A program made the position numbers and the translations under genes. Positions 33,761 to 41,880 of a stretch of DNA of 56,926 nt are shown here, one piece after another. Every line of letters starts with the position of its first letter. Within the stretch, counting starts at the first letter, position 1. The stretch is from UBA10906 sp049296695 (lineage in GTDB: Bacteria; Pseudomonadota; Gammaproteobacteria; Methylococcales; Methylomonadaceae). The DNA lies in assembly GCA_049296695.1 (NCBI GenBank), contig JBAQSX010000066.1, positions 1-56,926 of the forward strand. Direction: 5' to 3'. Below the pieces are notes generated by a model. The model made no database searches, was not told the origin of the DNA, and saw only the letters and a list, made by a program, of their open reading frames with translations.

Positions 33761-33838
33761 CTGAATCAGGATTTACAGGATTAACAGAACTACAGGATAA
33801 ATCCTGTGAATCCTATAATCCTGTAAATCCTGATTCAG
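33761..33838. repeat. CTGAATCAGGATTT palindromic element
   Basis: The left end CTGAATCAGGATTTACAGGA and right end ..CCTGTAAATCCTGATTCAG are reverse complements over about 23 bp. The middle has TACAGGA/TCCTGT variants. Related copies: 39651-39710 (partial) and 47835-47922. Confidence 0.85.
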
Positions 33839-33867
33839 ATAATAAAATAAATACTATTTAAAATATA

Positions 33868-33984
33868 TGGTAGTGCTTCAAAAGAGTAGGTTTTAACAAA
33901 ACGCCATTTTAGCTGGAGTTCAAACCTAGGTTTGAACTCCGAAAGGTTTAATATTAACTAACCTACTTTTTTGATGCACTACCA
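33868..33984. repeat. Nested palindromic element, TAGTGC-CAAAAGAGTAG family, copy 1
   Basis: Outer inverted repeats of about 24 bp (GGTAGTGCTTCAAAAGAGTA / TACTTTTTTGATGCACTACC) enclose a perfect 26-bp palindrome GGAGTTCAAACCT/AGGTTTGAACTCC (33915-33940), which is a member of the ACAAAC-type family. So one element sits inside another. It fills the gap upstream of the GSCFA gene. Confidence 0.85.
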
Positions 33985-34017
33985 AATATATCTATTAATC
34001 ATGTCACAGGTGCAACA

Positions 34018-35586
34018 ATGGCAATTGAAATTATTTCAGGCAAACAAGCAAGGCAAACCTTAGAGCAGAATAAAACTGGTGTATGGCCGTCTCGACAAAT
34101 GGCTTCTCGACTTTATCCATTAGCCACGCCACAAGCCAATGCCAGTTTTAAAATTGGGCATGAAGAAACTATATTTTGTATGGGTTCATGTTTTGCCAGA
34201 GAAATTGGTGAGGCGTTGCGCCGTTTAGATTTTAAAGTATTATCAACTTTTCAAAATCTGCCACAATCAGCGCATCGTAAAAAATCCGATGTTAGTATGT
34301 TTAATAAATATAACGTTAGTTCTATTTATAATGAATTATATTGGGCATTTAATCCCCAAGAGTATAGTCACGATAAAATATTAATTGAAAGCAGTGATAA
34401 TCGTTTGCAAGATTATCAATTAACAGGTAGTGTTTATGCCGATGAACCCCAATTTGCTAAACAATTTAGAGAGGCTTTTAATCTCGCTTTTCAAGCCGTC
34501 AAACAAGCCGATATTATTATTATTACCTTAGGCTTAAGTGAGGTCTGGTTTGATTGTCAAACGCAATTATATTTAAATGCCGCGCCTTCAAAAAATTTAT
34601 TAAAACACTATCCTGACCGCTTTGAATTACATGTGTTTGATTATGAAAAAACCTCGCAAGTATTAGAAGATATTTATACGTTATTAAAAACTCATTTAAA
34701 ACCCAGTTTTCGCTTATTAATTACCGTCTCACCTATTCCATTACATGCTACCTTTAGAGCGCAAGATGTTTTAGTGGCTAATGCTTATTCCAAGGCAGTA
34801 TTACGCGCCGCTGTAGAAAAATTTGTCAGTAATAAAACCAATGTTAATTATTTTCCCAGTTATGAATTTGTCACCTTAAGTAATCCCACTTTATTATGGC
34901 GCTCAGATGATTTTCGACATGTTGATAGAGCAGTAATTGATTATATTATGGGTAATGTCATGGCGCAATTTACGGTAGCCTCGCCCACACTGGCTCAAGC
35001 GAATGCTTTGGCAAAAGCCACGGCTTTATATCAAGGCGATTTTTTAAAAGAAGCCAAAGCGGTTTTAGAACCGTTTATTAAAGCAAAAGCTAAAACGCCG
35101 CCTGAGTTATTATTATTATGGAATGCGGTGCGTTTGGGTATTCATGGTAAATATAAAGGTTTATTACTTGAAAGCGTTCATTATTTGCGTGATAAAACCG
35201 CAATTAAACCTGTGCAATTATTAGGCGATTTTATACGCGGTTATCGTAAAATGGCGGCTAATAATTTTATTAGTTATGTGGAACAATGGGATGGTGAGTT
35301 TTTAACAGGTTGGGCGAGTTGTTTAAAAAAACAATCCCCGATTAGTATTAAAATCATTGCCGATAATAAAGTAGTAATGACGGTGCTGGCTGATATTCCA
35401 AGAGCCGATGTTGCCGCTATTTATGGTGAGCAACATTTATACTGTGGTTTTCATATTCAATTAAATAGGGCTGAGTTAAAGACTGATACGCTACATATTG
35501 AATATGTCGATATTAAACGTGAATTACGCAATAGTCCTATTGTTTTAACAGAGCATGATAAAAATCGATTAAAACAATCAGATTGA
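34018..35586 (+). CDS. GSCFA-domain protein
   Basis: 522 residues. The name-giving motif GSCFAREIG is at about 56-64 (S57 probable nucleophile). Residues about 40-320 form the GSCFA domain, a relative of SGNH/GDSL hydrolases, with LGLSEVWFD and TVSPIPLHATFRAQDVL. The C-terminal about 180 residues carry a helical repeat-like part and a beta-rich end (EQWDGEFLTGWASC). Substrate unknown; GSCFA proteins are often near polysaccharide or surface modification genes. The start ATG has AGGTGC upstream. It precedes recA by about 100 bp. Confidence 0.85.
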   Translation: MAIEIISGKQARQTLEQNKTGVWPSRQMASRLYPLATPQANASFKIGHEETIFCMGSCFAREIGEALRRLDFKVLSTFQNLPQSAHRKKSDVSMFNKYNVSSIYNELYWAFNPQEYSHDKILIESSDNRLQDYQLTGSVYADEPQFAKQFREAFNLAFQAVKQADIIIITLGLSEVWFDCQTQLYLNAAPSKNLLKHYPDRFELHVFDYEKTSQVLEDIYTLLKTHLKPSFRLLITVSPIPLHATFRAQDVLVANAYSKAVLRAAVEKFVSNKTNVNYFPSYEFVTLSNPTLLWRSDDFRHVDRAVIDYIMGNVMAQFTVASPTLAQANALAKATALYQGDFLKEAKAVLEPFIKAKAKTPPELLLLWNAVRLGIHGKYKGLLLESVHYLRDKTAIKPVQLLGDFIRGYRKMAANNFISYVEQWDGEFLTGWASCLKKQSPISIKIIADNKVVMTVLADIPRADVAAIYGEQHLYCGFHIQLNRAELKTDTLHIEYVDIKRELRNSPIVLTEHDKNRLKQSD

Positions 35587-35694
35587 ATAGAAATTTAATT
35601 GTTATTTTAATAATACTATTGATATTAAAGACTACTCTAAGCTAGGTCGCTGTGTGATAATAGCGTAACTGATTTAACCCAACAGGTGAAACAA

Positions 35695-36732
35695 ATGGAT
35701 GAGAATAAAAAGAAAGCTCTGAGTGCTGCATTAATGCAAATTGATAAGCAATTTGGCAAAGGCTCAGTGATGCGGATGGGCGACGCGGCGGCTTCGCGTG
35801 ATATTGACGTGGTATCGACAGGTTCGCTGGGTTTGGATATTGCTTTGGGCGTGGGTGGTTTGCCACGCGGTCGGGTGGTGGAAATTTATGGCCCAGAATC
35901 TTCGGGCAAAACCACGCTCACTTTGCAAGTAATAGCTGAAATGCAAAAACTCGGCGGCACAGCGGCGTTTATTGATGCCGAACATGCCCTAGACCCCGCT
36001 TACGCGCAAAAATTGGGTGTCAATGTTGAAGATTTGTTAGTCTCGCAACCCGACACAGGTGAGCAAGCCCTTGAAATTGTGGATATGTTAGTGCGTTCAG
36101 GCGCGGTGGATATTGTGGTTATCGACTCTGTTGCCGCACTCACCCCTAAAGCTGAAATTGAAGGCGATATGGGTGATTCGCACATGGGTTTGCAAGCGCG
36201 ATTGATGTCACAAGCGTTAAGAAAACTCACGGGTAATATTAAACGCGCCAATACTTTGGTGATTTTTATTAATCAGATTCGTATGAAAATAGGAATAATG
36301 TTTGGCTCTCCAGAAACGACCACAGGCGGCAACGCACTTAAGTTTTATGCCTCGGTGCGCTTAGATATTCGCCGCATTGGTTCGGTTAAAAAAGGCGATG
36401 ATACCTTAGGCAATGAAACCCGCGTTAAAGTCGTTAAAAACAAAGTCGCGCCGCCGTTTAAACAAGCCGAATTTGAAATTTTATACGGCGAAGGCATTTC
36501 TTTTGTCGGTGAATTAGTCGATTTAGGCGTGGCATTTGGGTTTATTCAAAAATCGGGTTCTTGGTATGCCTATGGCGGTGACAAAATCGGACAAGGCAAA
36601 GAAAACGCTAAAACCTTCTTAAAAGATAATCCCGATAAAGCTAAAGAATTAGAAGCTAAAATTCGCGCTGAAGCTTTTAGCAAACCCTTATTGGCAGTTT
36701 CTGAATTTGTCCCTGACGAAGCGGATTTATAA
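35695..36732 (+). CDS. recA: RecA recombinase
   Basis: 345 residues from ATG at 35695. An in-frame GTG at 35686 is rejected because ACAGGTG lies ideally before the ATG and homologues begin MDENKKKAL. Walker A is GPESSGKTT (66-74); Walker B and the L2 region are intact (ALKFYASVRLDIRRIG). No intein. It coats ssDNA, drives strand exchange and triggers LexA cleavage. recX is not adjacent in the usual way: it lies 580 bp away, on the opposite strand, beyond a GNAT gene. No clear LexA box was recognised upstream. Confidence 0.98.
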   Translation: MDENKKKALSAALMQIDKQFGKGSVMRMGDAAASRDIDVVSTGSLGLDIALGVGGLPRGRVVEIYGPESSGKTTLTLQVIAEMQKLGGTAAFIDAEHALDPAYAQKLGVNVEDLLVSQPDTGEQALEIVDMLVRSGAVDIVVIDSVAALTPKAEIEGDMGDSHMGLQARLMSQALRKLTGNIKRANTLVIFINQIRMKIGIMFGSPETTTGGNALKFYASVRLDIRRIGSVKKGDDTLGNETRVKVVKNKVAPPFKQAEFEILYGEGISFVGELVDLGVAFGFIQKSGSWYAYGGDKIGQGKENAKTFLKDNPDKAKELEAKIRAEAFSKPLLAVSEFVPDEADL

Positions 36733-36752
36733 GTTTTATAAGGATAATTGAA

Positions 36753-36817
36753 TAGTGCATCAAAAGAGTAGTTGTACTTTATAAATATAAAACCTACTCT
36801 TTTGATATATCACCACT
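36753..36817. repeat. TAGTGC-CAAAAGAGTAG element, copy 2
   Basis: TAGTGCATCAAAAGAGTAGT (36753-36772) and its near-complement AACCTACTCTTTTGATATAT.. ending at 36817, with a short AT-rich centre and no nested palindrome. It follows recA by 20 bp and could fold in its mRNA. Confidence 0.75.
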
Positions 36818-36827
36818 AAAGGAAACT

Positions 36828-37280
36828 ATGATTAATATACGCCCCGCCACTATGGTAGATATTGCGCCTTGCGTGGAATTATTACGCTTATTATTTGCTA
36901 TTGAAAGTGATTTTGCTTTTCACAATGACAAAGTAGTGCGTGGTTTAGAATTACTTTTAAATAGCGATAAAGACGTATTATTAGTGGCGCATCAAAACAC
37001 TGAGCCAAAAATAGTTGTGGCAATGTGTTCTGTACAAACGCTCATTTCCACTGCTGAAGGCGGCGCGGTGGGTTTAATTGAAGATGTTATTGTCAGTCCT
37101 GATTATCGTCGCAAAGGCATTGCAAGACAATTACTCAATGCCGCTGAACAATGGGCAATTGAACGCAATTTAAAACGTTTACAATTATTAGCTGATAAAC
37201 GTAATACTAGTGCTTTAGAGTTTTATACTGCACACGATTGGCAGAGAACACAATTAGTTGCTTTGCGTAAATTTATTTAA
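36828..37280 (+). CDS. GNAT-family N-acetyltransferase
   Basis: 150 residues. The acetyl-CoA-binding loop is RRKGIARQLL (Q/RxxGxG/A) within a GNAT fold (VGLIEDVIVSPDYRRKGIA, then LADKRNTSALEFYTAHDW). The acceptor is unknown. It sits between recA and recX on the plus strand. AGGAAA lies a few bases before the ATG. Confidence 0.85.
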   Translation: MINIRPATMVDIAPCVELLRLLFAIESDFAFHNDKVVRGLELLLNSDKDVLLVAHQNTEPKIVVAMCSVQTLISTAEGGAVGLIEDVIVSPDYRRKGIARQLLNAAEQWAIERNLKRLQLLADKRNTSALEFYTAHDWQRTQLVALRKFI

Positions 37281-37307
37281 AAAAAACTCTGTTTTATATT
37301 TAATCGT

Positions 37308-37757
37308 TTATTTAATTAAGCGATTAAATAAACGCTTAATTAATTCAGATTCAAAACCACGCTGCATTAAAAAACGACTCCGTTTTGCCCAATCTTTTCG
37401 TGTTAATTGGCTGTTATCGCCATATTTTTTTTCATACACTTGCTGTAACACACTAAACCAATCATCGCTAACTGTTGCTAATACGCTATTAATAATTTCA
37501 CTATCAACTCCTTTTTGTTGTAATTGATAACGAATAAAGACCGCGCCATAGCCTTTATTTAAACGATAGCGCGCATAACTTTGTGCATAACGTAAATCAC
37601 TTTGCCAATCTTGTCGCGCTAAATTATTTAATACAGGCAGACTATCTTCTTGGCTAAAACCTTTAGTTAATAATTTTTGTAATAATTCTTGTTGGCTGTG
37701 TTCTCGTAATGCTAAGTAGCGTAAGCAACTTTGTTGAATGGTATTAATAAGCGTCAT
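37308..37757 (-). CDS. recX: RecX-family regulatory protein
   Basis: 149 residues from ATG at 37757. A longer frame to 37799 is rejected because GAGGT is 7 nt before this ATG and the extra codons overlap a repeat. RecX signatures are seen in ALREHSQQELLQKLLTKGF, LARQDWQSDLRYAQSYARYRLNKGYG and the C-terminal RKDWAKRSRFLMQRGFESELI. RecX limits RecA filament extension. It is transcribed opposite to recA, unlike the usual recA-recX operon, and its Shine-Dalgarno lies inside a repeat-like sequence at 37761-37779. Confidence 0.88.
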   Translation of the reverse strand: MTLINTIQQSCLRYLALREHSQQELLQKLLTKGFSQEDSLPVLNNLARQDWQSDLRYAQSYARYRLNKGYGAVFIRYQLQQKGVDSEIINSVLATVSDDWFSVLQQVYEKKYGDNSQLTRKDWAKRSRFLMQRGFESELIKRLFNRLIK

Positions 37758-37760
37758 TGA

Positions 37761-37779
37761 TAGTACCTCAAAAGAGTAA
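37761..37779. repeat. Solitary half of the CAAAAGAGTAG outer repeat in the recX leader
   Basis: TAGTACCTCAAAAGAGTAA matches the left outer repeats at 33870 and 36753. The opposite half is absent. It supplies the recX ribosome-binding site (GAGGT on the minus strand). Confidence 0.55.
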
Positions 37780-38046
37780 CTTGTATAGAAAATACACAAT
37801 TGTATATACTATGTATACAACCGAAAATTTTATTTAATAAAATTTCTTATTGCTTAGCTGGATAAATCCTATATTTAAATACTTTTAATATAGGCACCAG
37901 TTACTGTTAAATAAAATAATTATCTTGTATTTTTAATAAATAGCGAGTTTTATATTGATATAATTTGTTATATTTTTTACAGTTTCGGGTAAAAAAATAT
38001 TATACTTAAAGGCTTATTGTAACAACAAAAATTAGAGGAAAAGATT

Positions 38047-38829
38047 ATGGGCTTTATGCAGGGCAAACGCGTATTAATTGTAGGTCTGGCAAGTGATAGA
38101 TCCATTGCATGGGGTATAGCGCAAGCCATGCACCGCGAAGGCGCGGAACTGGCTTTTACTTTTCAAAATGAAAAACTGCAAAGCAGAGTTGAAAAAATGG
38201 CAGCCGAATGCGGTTCAAACATCGTGATTGAATGCGATGTCAGCATTGATGAGCATATCAGCAACGTATTTGCCGAATTGGGTAAGCATTGGGATGGTTT
38301 AGACAGCATCGTGCATTCAGTCGCTTTCGCGCCGCGTGACGCGTTGAATGGTGATTATGTAGAAGTGACTACCCGCGATAATTTTAAAATTGCTCACGAT
38401 GTTAGCTCGTACAGCTTTACTGCTTTGGCTAAAGCAGGTCGTTCTATGATGCAAGGTCGCCACGGTTCATTATTGACCTTAACCTATTTAGGTGCAGAAC
38501 GCGCCATTCCTAACTACAACGTCATGGGCGTTGCCAAAGCCAGTTTAGAAGCCAATGTGCGTTATATGGCAGTGGCTTTAGGCCCTGAAGGCACACGCGT
38601 CAATGCCATTTCAGCAGGCCCGATTAGAACCTTAGCGGCATCGGGGATTAATGATTTTAAAGCCATGCTCAGCAAAGCCGCTGATACCGCGCCTTTGCGT
38701 AAAAATGTGACCATTGAAGAAGTCGGTAATGCGGCGGCGTTTATGTGTTCAGATTTAGCCTCAGGGATTACGGGTGAAATCACTTATGTAGATTGCGGTT
38801 ATAATATCGCGGGTTTAGCGGCATCTTGA
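38047..38829 (+). CDS. fabI: Enoyl-[acyl-carrier-protein] reductase (NADH)
   Basis: 260 residues. NAD-binding GLASDRSIAWGIAQA at about 13-27, and the catalytic Tyr-Lys in YNVMGVAKASL (Y, six residues, K). It reduces trans-2-enoyl-ACP in the last step of each fatty-acid elongation cycle. The downstream SALA/GITGEITYVDCGYNI end is typical. AGAGG lies upstream of the ATG. It stands alone. Confidence 0.96.
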   Translation: MGFMQGKRVLIVGLASDRSIAWGIAQAMHREGAELAFTFQNEKLQSRVEKMAAECGSNIVIECDVSIDEHISNVFAELGKHWDGLDSIVHSVAFAPRDALNGDYVEVTTRDNFKIAHDVSSYSFTALAKAGRSMMQGRHGSLLTLTYLGAERAIPNYNVMGVAKASLEANVRYMAVALGPEGTRVNAISAGPIRTLAASGINDFKAMLSKAADTAPLRKNVTIEEVGNAAAFMCSDLASGITGEITYVDCGYNIAGLAAS

Positions 38830-38968
38830 GTGGAATAAAAAAACATAGTTTTTACTCCGTGAATAGCATCTATTTCCGACTAAATCAGTGGTAGAATACT
38901 ACTACGCCACTTAAAACAGTGGCGAGACACATACAAACCCTTTGTTTTTCAATACTTGGAGATAATCG

Positions 38969-39571
38969 ATGAGCGTATTAGTTGGTAAGCAAGCACCTGA
39001 TTTCACTGTTCCTGCGGTTTTAGCGAGCGGCGAAATTGTTGATTCATTTAGCTTTTCAGAAGCCACAAGCGGTAAATATGCCGTATTGTTTTTCTATCCT
39101 TTAGATTTTACTTTCGTTTGCCCTAGCGAATTAATCGCTTTGGATCACCGCATTGAAGAATTCACTAACCGTAATGTTGAAGTGATAGGCGTGTCTATTG
39201 ATTCACATTTCACCCACAACGCATGGCGCAACACCCCAATTAACCAAGGTGGTATTGGCCCTGTGCGTTATACCTTAGCCGCTGACATTACCCATAGTAT
39301 CTGCAAAGACTATGACGTAGAAGCAGGCGCGGGTGTGGCTTACCGTGGTTCATTCTTAATTGACCGTAGCGGTTTAGTGCGTCACCAAGTGGTTAATGAT
39401 TTGCCACTGGGTCGTAACTTTGACGAAATGTTGCGTATGGTTGATGCGTTGCAATTCTTTGAAGAACATGGCGAAGTTTGTCCTGCTGGCTGGAAAAAAG
39501 GCGATGCTGGTATGAATGCAAATCCTGCGGGTGTTGCGGCTTATTTAGCAGAAAACGCTGATAAGTTATAA
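38969..39571 (+). CDS. 2-Cys peroxiredoxin (AhpC/TSA)
   Basis: 200 residues. Peroxidatic C51 in DFTFVCPSE and resolving C171 in GEVCPAGW. Helix and loop regions typical of the Prx1/AhpC class, such as GVSIDSHFTHNAWRNTP. It reduces hydrogen peroxide and organic hydroperoxides, with thioredoxin or AhpF as reductant; no ahpF adjoins. A textbook terminator follows. Confidence 0.95.
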   Translation: MSVLVGKQAPDFTVPAVLASGEIVDSFSFSEATSGKYAVLFFYPLDFTFVCPSELIALDHRIEEFTNRNVEVIGVSIDSHFTHNAWRNTPINQGGIGPVRYTLAADITHSICKDYDVEAGAGVAYRGSFLIDRSGLVRHQVVNDLPLGRNFDEMLRMVDALQFFEEHGEVCPAGWKKGDAGMNANPAGVAAYLAENADKL

Positions 39572-39591
39572 GCTTTAGATTTTGTCATTCT

Positions 39592-39627
39592 AAAAAAGGC
39601 GCGATAGTTAAACTATCGCGCCTTTTT
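39592..39627 (+). terminator. Intrinsic terminator of the peroxiredoxin gene
   Basis: Long stem GGCGCGATAGTT/AACTATCGCGCC flanked by A-run and TTTTTTT, about 20 bp after the stop. Confidence 0.92.
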
Positions 39628-39650
39628 TTATGGGTGTTATTATTTATTAT

Positions 39651-39710
39651 CTGAATCAGGATTTTTAGGATTAAAAGATGCGCAGGAATACTTATCTTGT
39701 AAATCCTATA
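39651..39710. repeat. Partial CTGAATCAGGATTT element
   Basis: The left end CTGAATCAGGATTTTTAGGA is retained. The right end stops after TGTAAATCCTATAAT, without the expected CTGATTCAG, so the copy is decayed. Confidence 0.65.
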
Positions 39711-40191
39711 ATAGAGTTGTTGCGACAGAATAAAATACTATAAAATACTTAGGTTTTTTAATAAAAAATAAAATATCAACAAAAAATTTAAAAAATAAAA
39801 GACAATAAAAATTACAATGATATACAAACCTATAGAAAATAACTAAAAGATAACTATGTAATAGTAAACCAAAGGATTGTATTCAATACCCTTGTTTACT
39901 TTAATTAGTTTAAAATCGTGTCTAACACGAAAAGAAGAATTTCTTCATAATGAAAATTATTTTGCTAATTTTAATAGCAAAGTAGACCTTGGTTATGTAA
40001 ATTTTGTTTGTAAAACCACTTCCATTCCACATAAAAACTAATAGTCGAACATAGTATTAGTGCTACGAAACGTTATCGGATTTTATCTGATTGCTTAAGA
40101 CTTCATGATTTTAATTTTTATGATGTTATTCTCGGTGCTTGTACTGGTTTAGGGCATTATTTTTTGCTTAGCTAGTTTTTTCAGCAATCTT
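39711..40191. other. Decayed gene-free AT-rich region upstream of pyrX
   Basis: No gene is supported. A frame around 40075-40170 can be read as RLHDFNFYDVILGACTGLG and then ends, which may be a fragment of a lost protein. The stretch probably also holds the promoter of the dihydroorotase homologue. Confidence 0.4.
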
Positions 40192-40248
40192 TTGTTTAAA
40201 TACAATATTGCAACCACTCTAATTTTAACTATTACTCTTCCCAAATCC

Positions 40249-41538
40249 ATGACTACATTACATATCAAAAACGGTAGAATCATCGATCCTGCTAATAATA
40301 TCGATTGCATTGGCGATTTATATATTGCCGATGGCAAAATTATTTCAGTTATTAATATACCTGCTGATTTTAAAGCCGATAAAATAATTGATGCCACTAA
40401 TCAAATTGTTTGTGCGGGGTTTATTGATTTAAGTACCCGCTTACGCGAACCGGGTCAAAGCCGTAAAGCAACTTTTAAAAGTGAAACCAAAGCGGCGGCA
40501 AGTGCAGGTATTACCACCTTATGTATTCAACCCGATACTAGCCCCGTTATTGATACTGCCGCTGTGGCTGAATTAATTAATGAACTGGCTTATAAAGCAG
40601 ACTACGATAATATTTATGCCATAGCCGCATTGACTAAGAAACTCGAAGGTAATGAATTAAGTTCGATGCTGGCATTAAAACAAGCAGGTTGTATTGCGGT
40701 GAGTAATGCTTATCAGCCTATTAAAAACTTATTAACGTTGCGCCGTGCGATGGAATATGCCGCCAGCCATGATTTATTATTAATGGTGCGTCCTAATGAT
40801 GCGTATTTAAGTAATAAAGGTTGCGCTCATGAAGGGGCAATTGCTACTCGTTATGGTTTGCCCAGTATTCCCGATGCCGCTGAAACTATTGCTTTAGCGC
40901 AGTATTTAGATTTAGCTGAATTAACAGGTTGTCGGGTACATTTTGGGCAATTAAGTTGTAAAGGTTCGGTTATTAAAATTCATCAAGCCAAAAAATACGG
41001 TTTAAAAATATCCGCCGACGTGGCAATGCACCAATTACATTTAACTGAAAATGATATGATTCCTTTTGATAGTGCTTATCATGTATTACCGCCATTGCGA
41101 ACTGAGGCAGATAAACAATATTTAAGACAAGGTTTAGCAGGTGAAACTATTGATAGTATTTGTTCAGATCATCAGCCGCATGATTTAGATGCTAAATTAG
41201 GTGCATTTCCTGAAACGGAGGCGGGTATTTCAGCATTAGAAACGCTATTACCCTTAATGCTTAAATTAGTTTCTCAGCATGTGATTACTTTAAATCATGG
41301 TATTGCCGCTTTAACGCAAAAACCTGCACAGATATTGGGTTTAAATAGCGGCGCATTAACGGTGGGTTTTAATGCTGATGTTTGTATTTTTGATGCTGAA
41401 TTATTATGGGAAGTGAATAATGAGACATGGCATAGTCAAGGTCATAATACGCCATTTTGGGGACGTACTTTAAAAGGTCGAGTTACGCATACAGTGCAGA
41501 ATGGGCGGGTTATTTATCAAAAAGACTTAATTAATTAA
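40249..41538 (+). CDS. Dihydroorotase-like protein lacking metal ligands (probable pseudo-DHOase)
   Basis: 429 residues from ATG at 40249; the upstream TTG gives an implausible hydrophobic extension. The amidohydrolase fold is plain, with GRIIDPANNIDCIGDLYI and GFIDLSTRLREPGQ, but the HxH metal ligands of active dihydroorotase (HVHLREPG) are replaced by STR. The later segment IRPND/HEG also lacks the usual His. Such inactive homologues (PyrC'/PyrX) form an obligate partner of aspartate transcarbamoylase in pseudomonads and others. No pyrB is adjacent here. Catalytic loss is seen directly; the structural role is inferred. Confidence 0.85.
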   Translation: MTTLHIKNGRIIDPANNIDCIGDLYIADGKIISVINIPADFKADKIIDATNQIVCAGFIDLSTRLREPGQSRKATFKSETKAAASAGITTLCIQPDTSPVIDTAAVAELINELAYKADYDNIYAIAALTKKLEGNELSSMLALKQAGCIAVSNAYQPIKNLLTLRRAMEYAASHDLLLMVRPNDAYLSNKGCAHEGAIATRYGLPSIPDAAETIALAQYLDLAELTGCRVHFGQLSCKGSVIKIHQAKKYGLKISADVAMHQLHLTENDMIPFDSAYHVLPPLRTEADKQYLRQGLAGETIDSICSDHQPHDLDAKLGAFPETEAGISALETLLPLMLKLVSQHVITLNHGIAALTQKPAQILGLNSGALTVGFNADVCIFDAELLWEVNNETWHSQGHNTPFWGRTLKGRVTHTVQNGRVIYQKDLIN

Positions 41539-41554
41539 AACCTATGAATTAAAT

Positions 41555-41571
41555 AACTGGAGTTACGCAAG
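41555..41571. repeat. Single GTTACGCA end
   Basis: AACTGGAGTTACGCAA, 16 bp after the dihydroorotase-like gene. It is like the left outer repeat of the GTTACGCA elements. A matching right end is not seen before 41785. Confidence 0.45.
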
Positions 41572-41784
41572 TGTTATGAAATAATCAATAGACTTATTAC
41601 GATAACAAAGTTAATTATTTATAGTAATGCTGTTTTTTACTGGTTATCATAAGCAATATTTCTCAAATTGAGTTTAAATAGTGAAAATCTTAGGATTTGA
41701 ATTTTAAAATACTCTATAAGACAATTATAGGGGTTTCAACACTATTTAAATTGCATAGAGTTTATCAATCATATTTGCCCTTAA

Positions 41785-41877
41785 TAACTCAAGTTACGCA
41801 AACCAATATTATCAAATAATAAAAGGGATAGATTCCCCCTTTTCCAAAGGGGGAAGTTTCTGCGTAACTTCAGTTAG
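41785..41877. repeat. Nested palindromic element, GTTACGCA family, copy D
   Basis: Outer ends TAACTCAAGTTACGCAAA and TGCGTAACTTCAGTTA. Inner palindrome ATTCCCCCTTTTCC/AAAGGGGGAAG (about 41832-41857). Only 3 bp separate it from the gshA stop codon. It lies between two convergent genes. Confidence 0.8.
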
Positions 41878-41880
41878 TTA

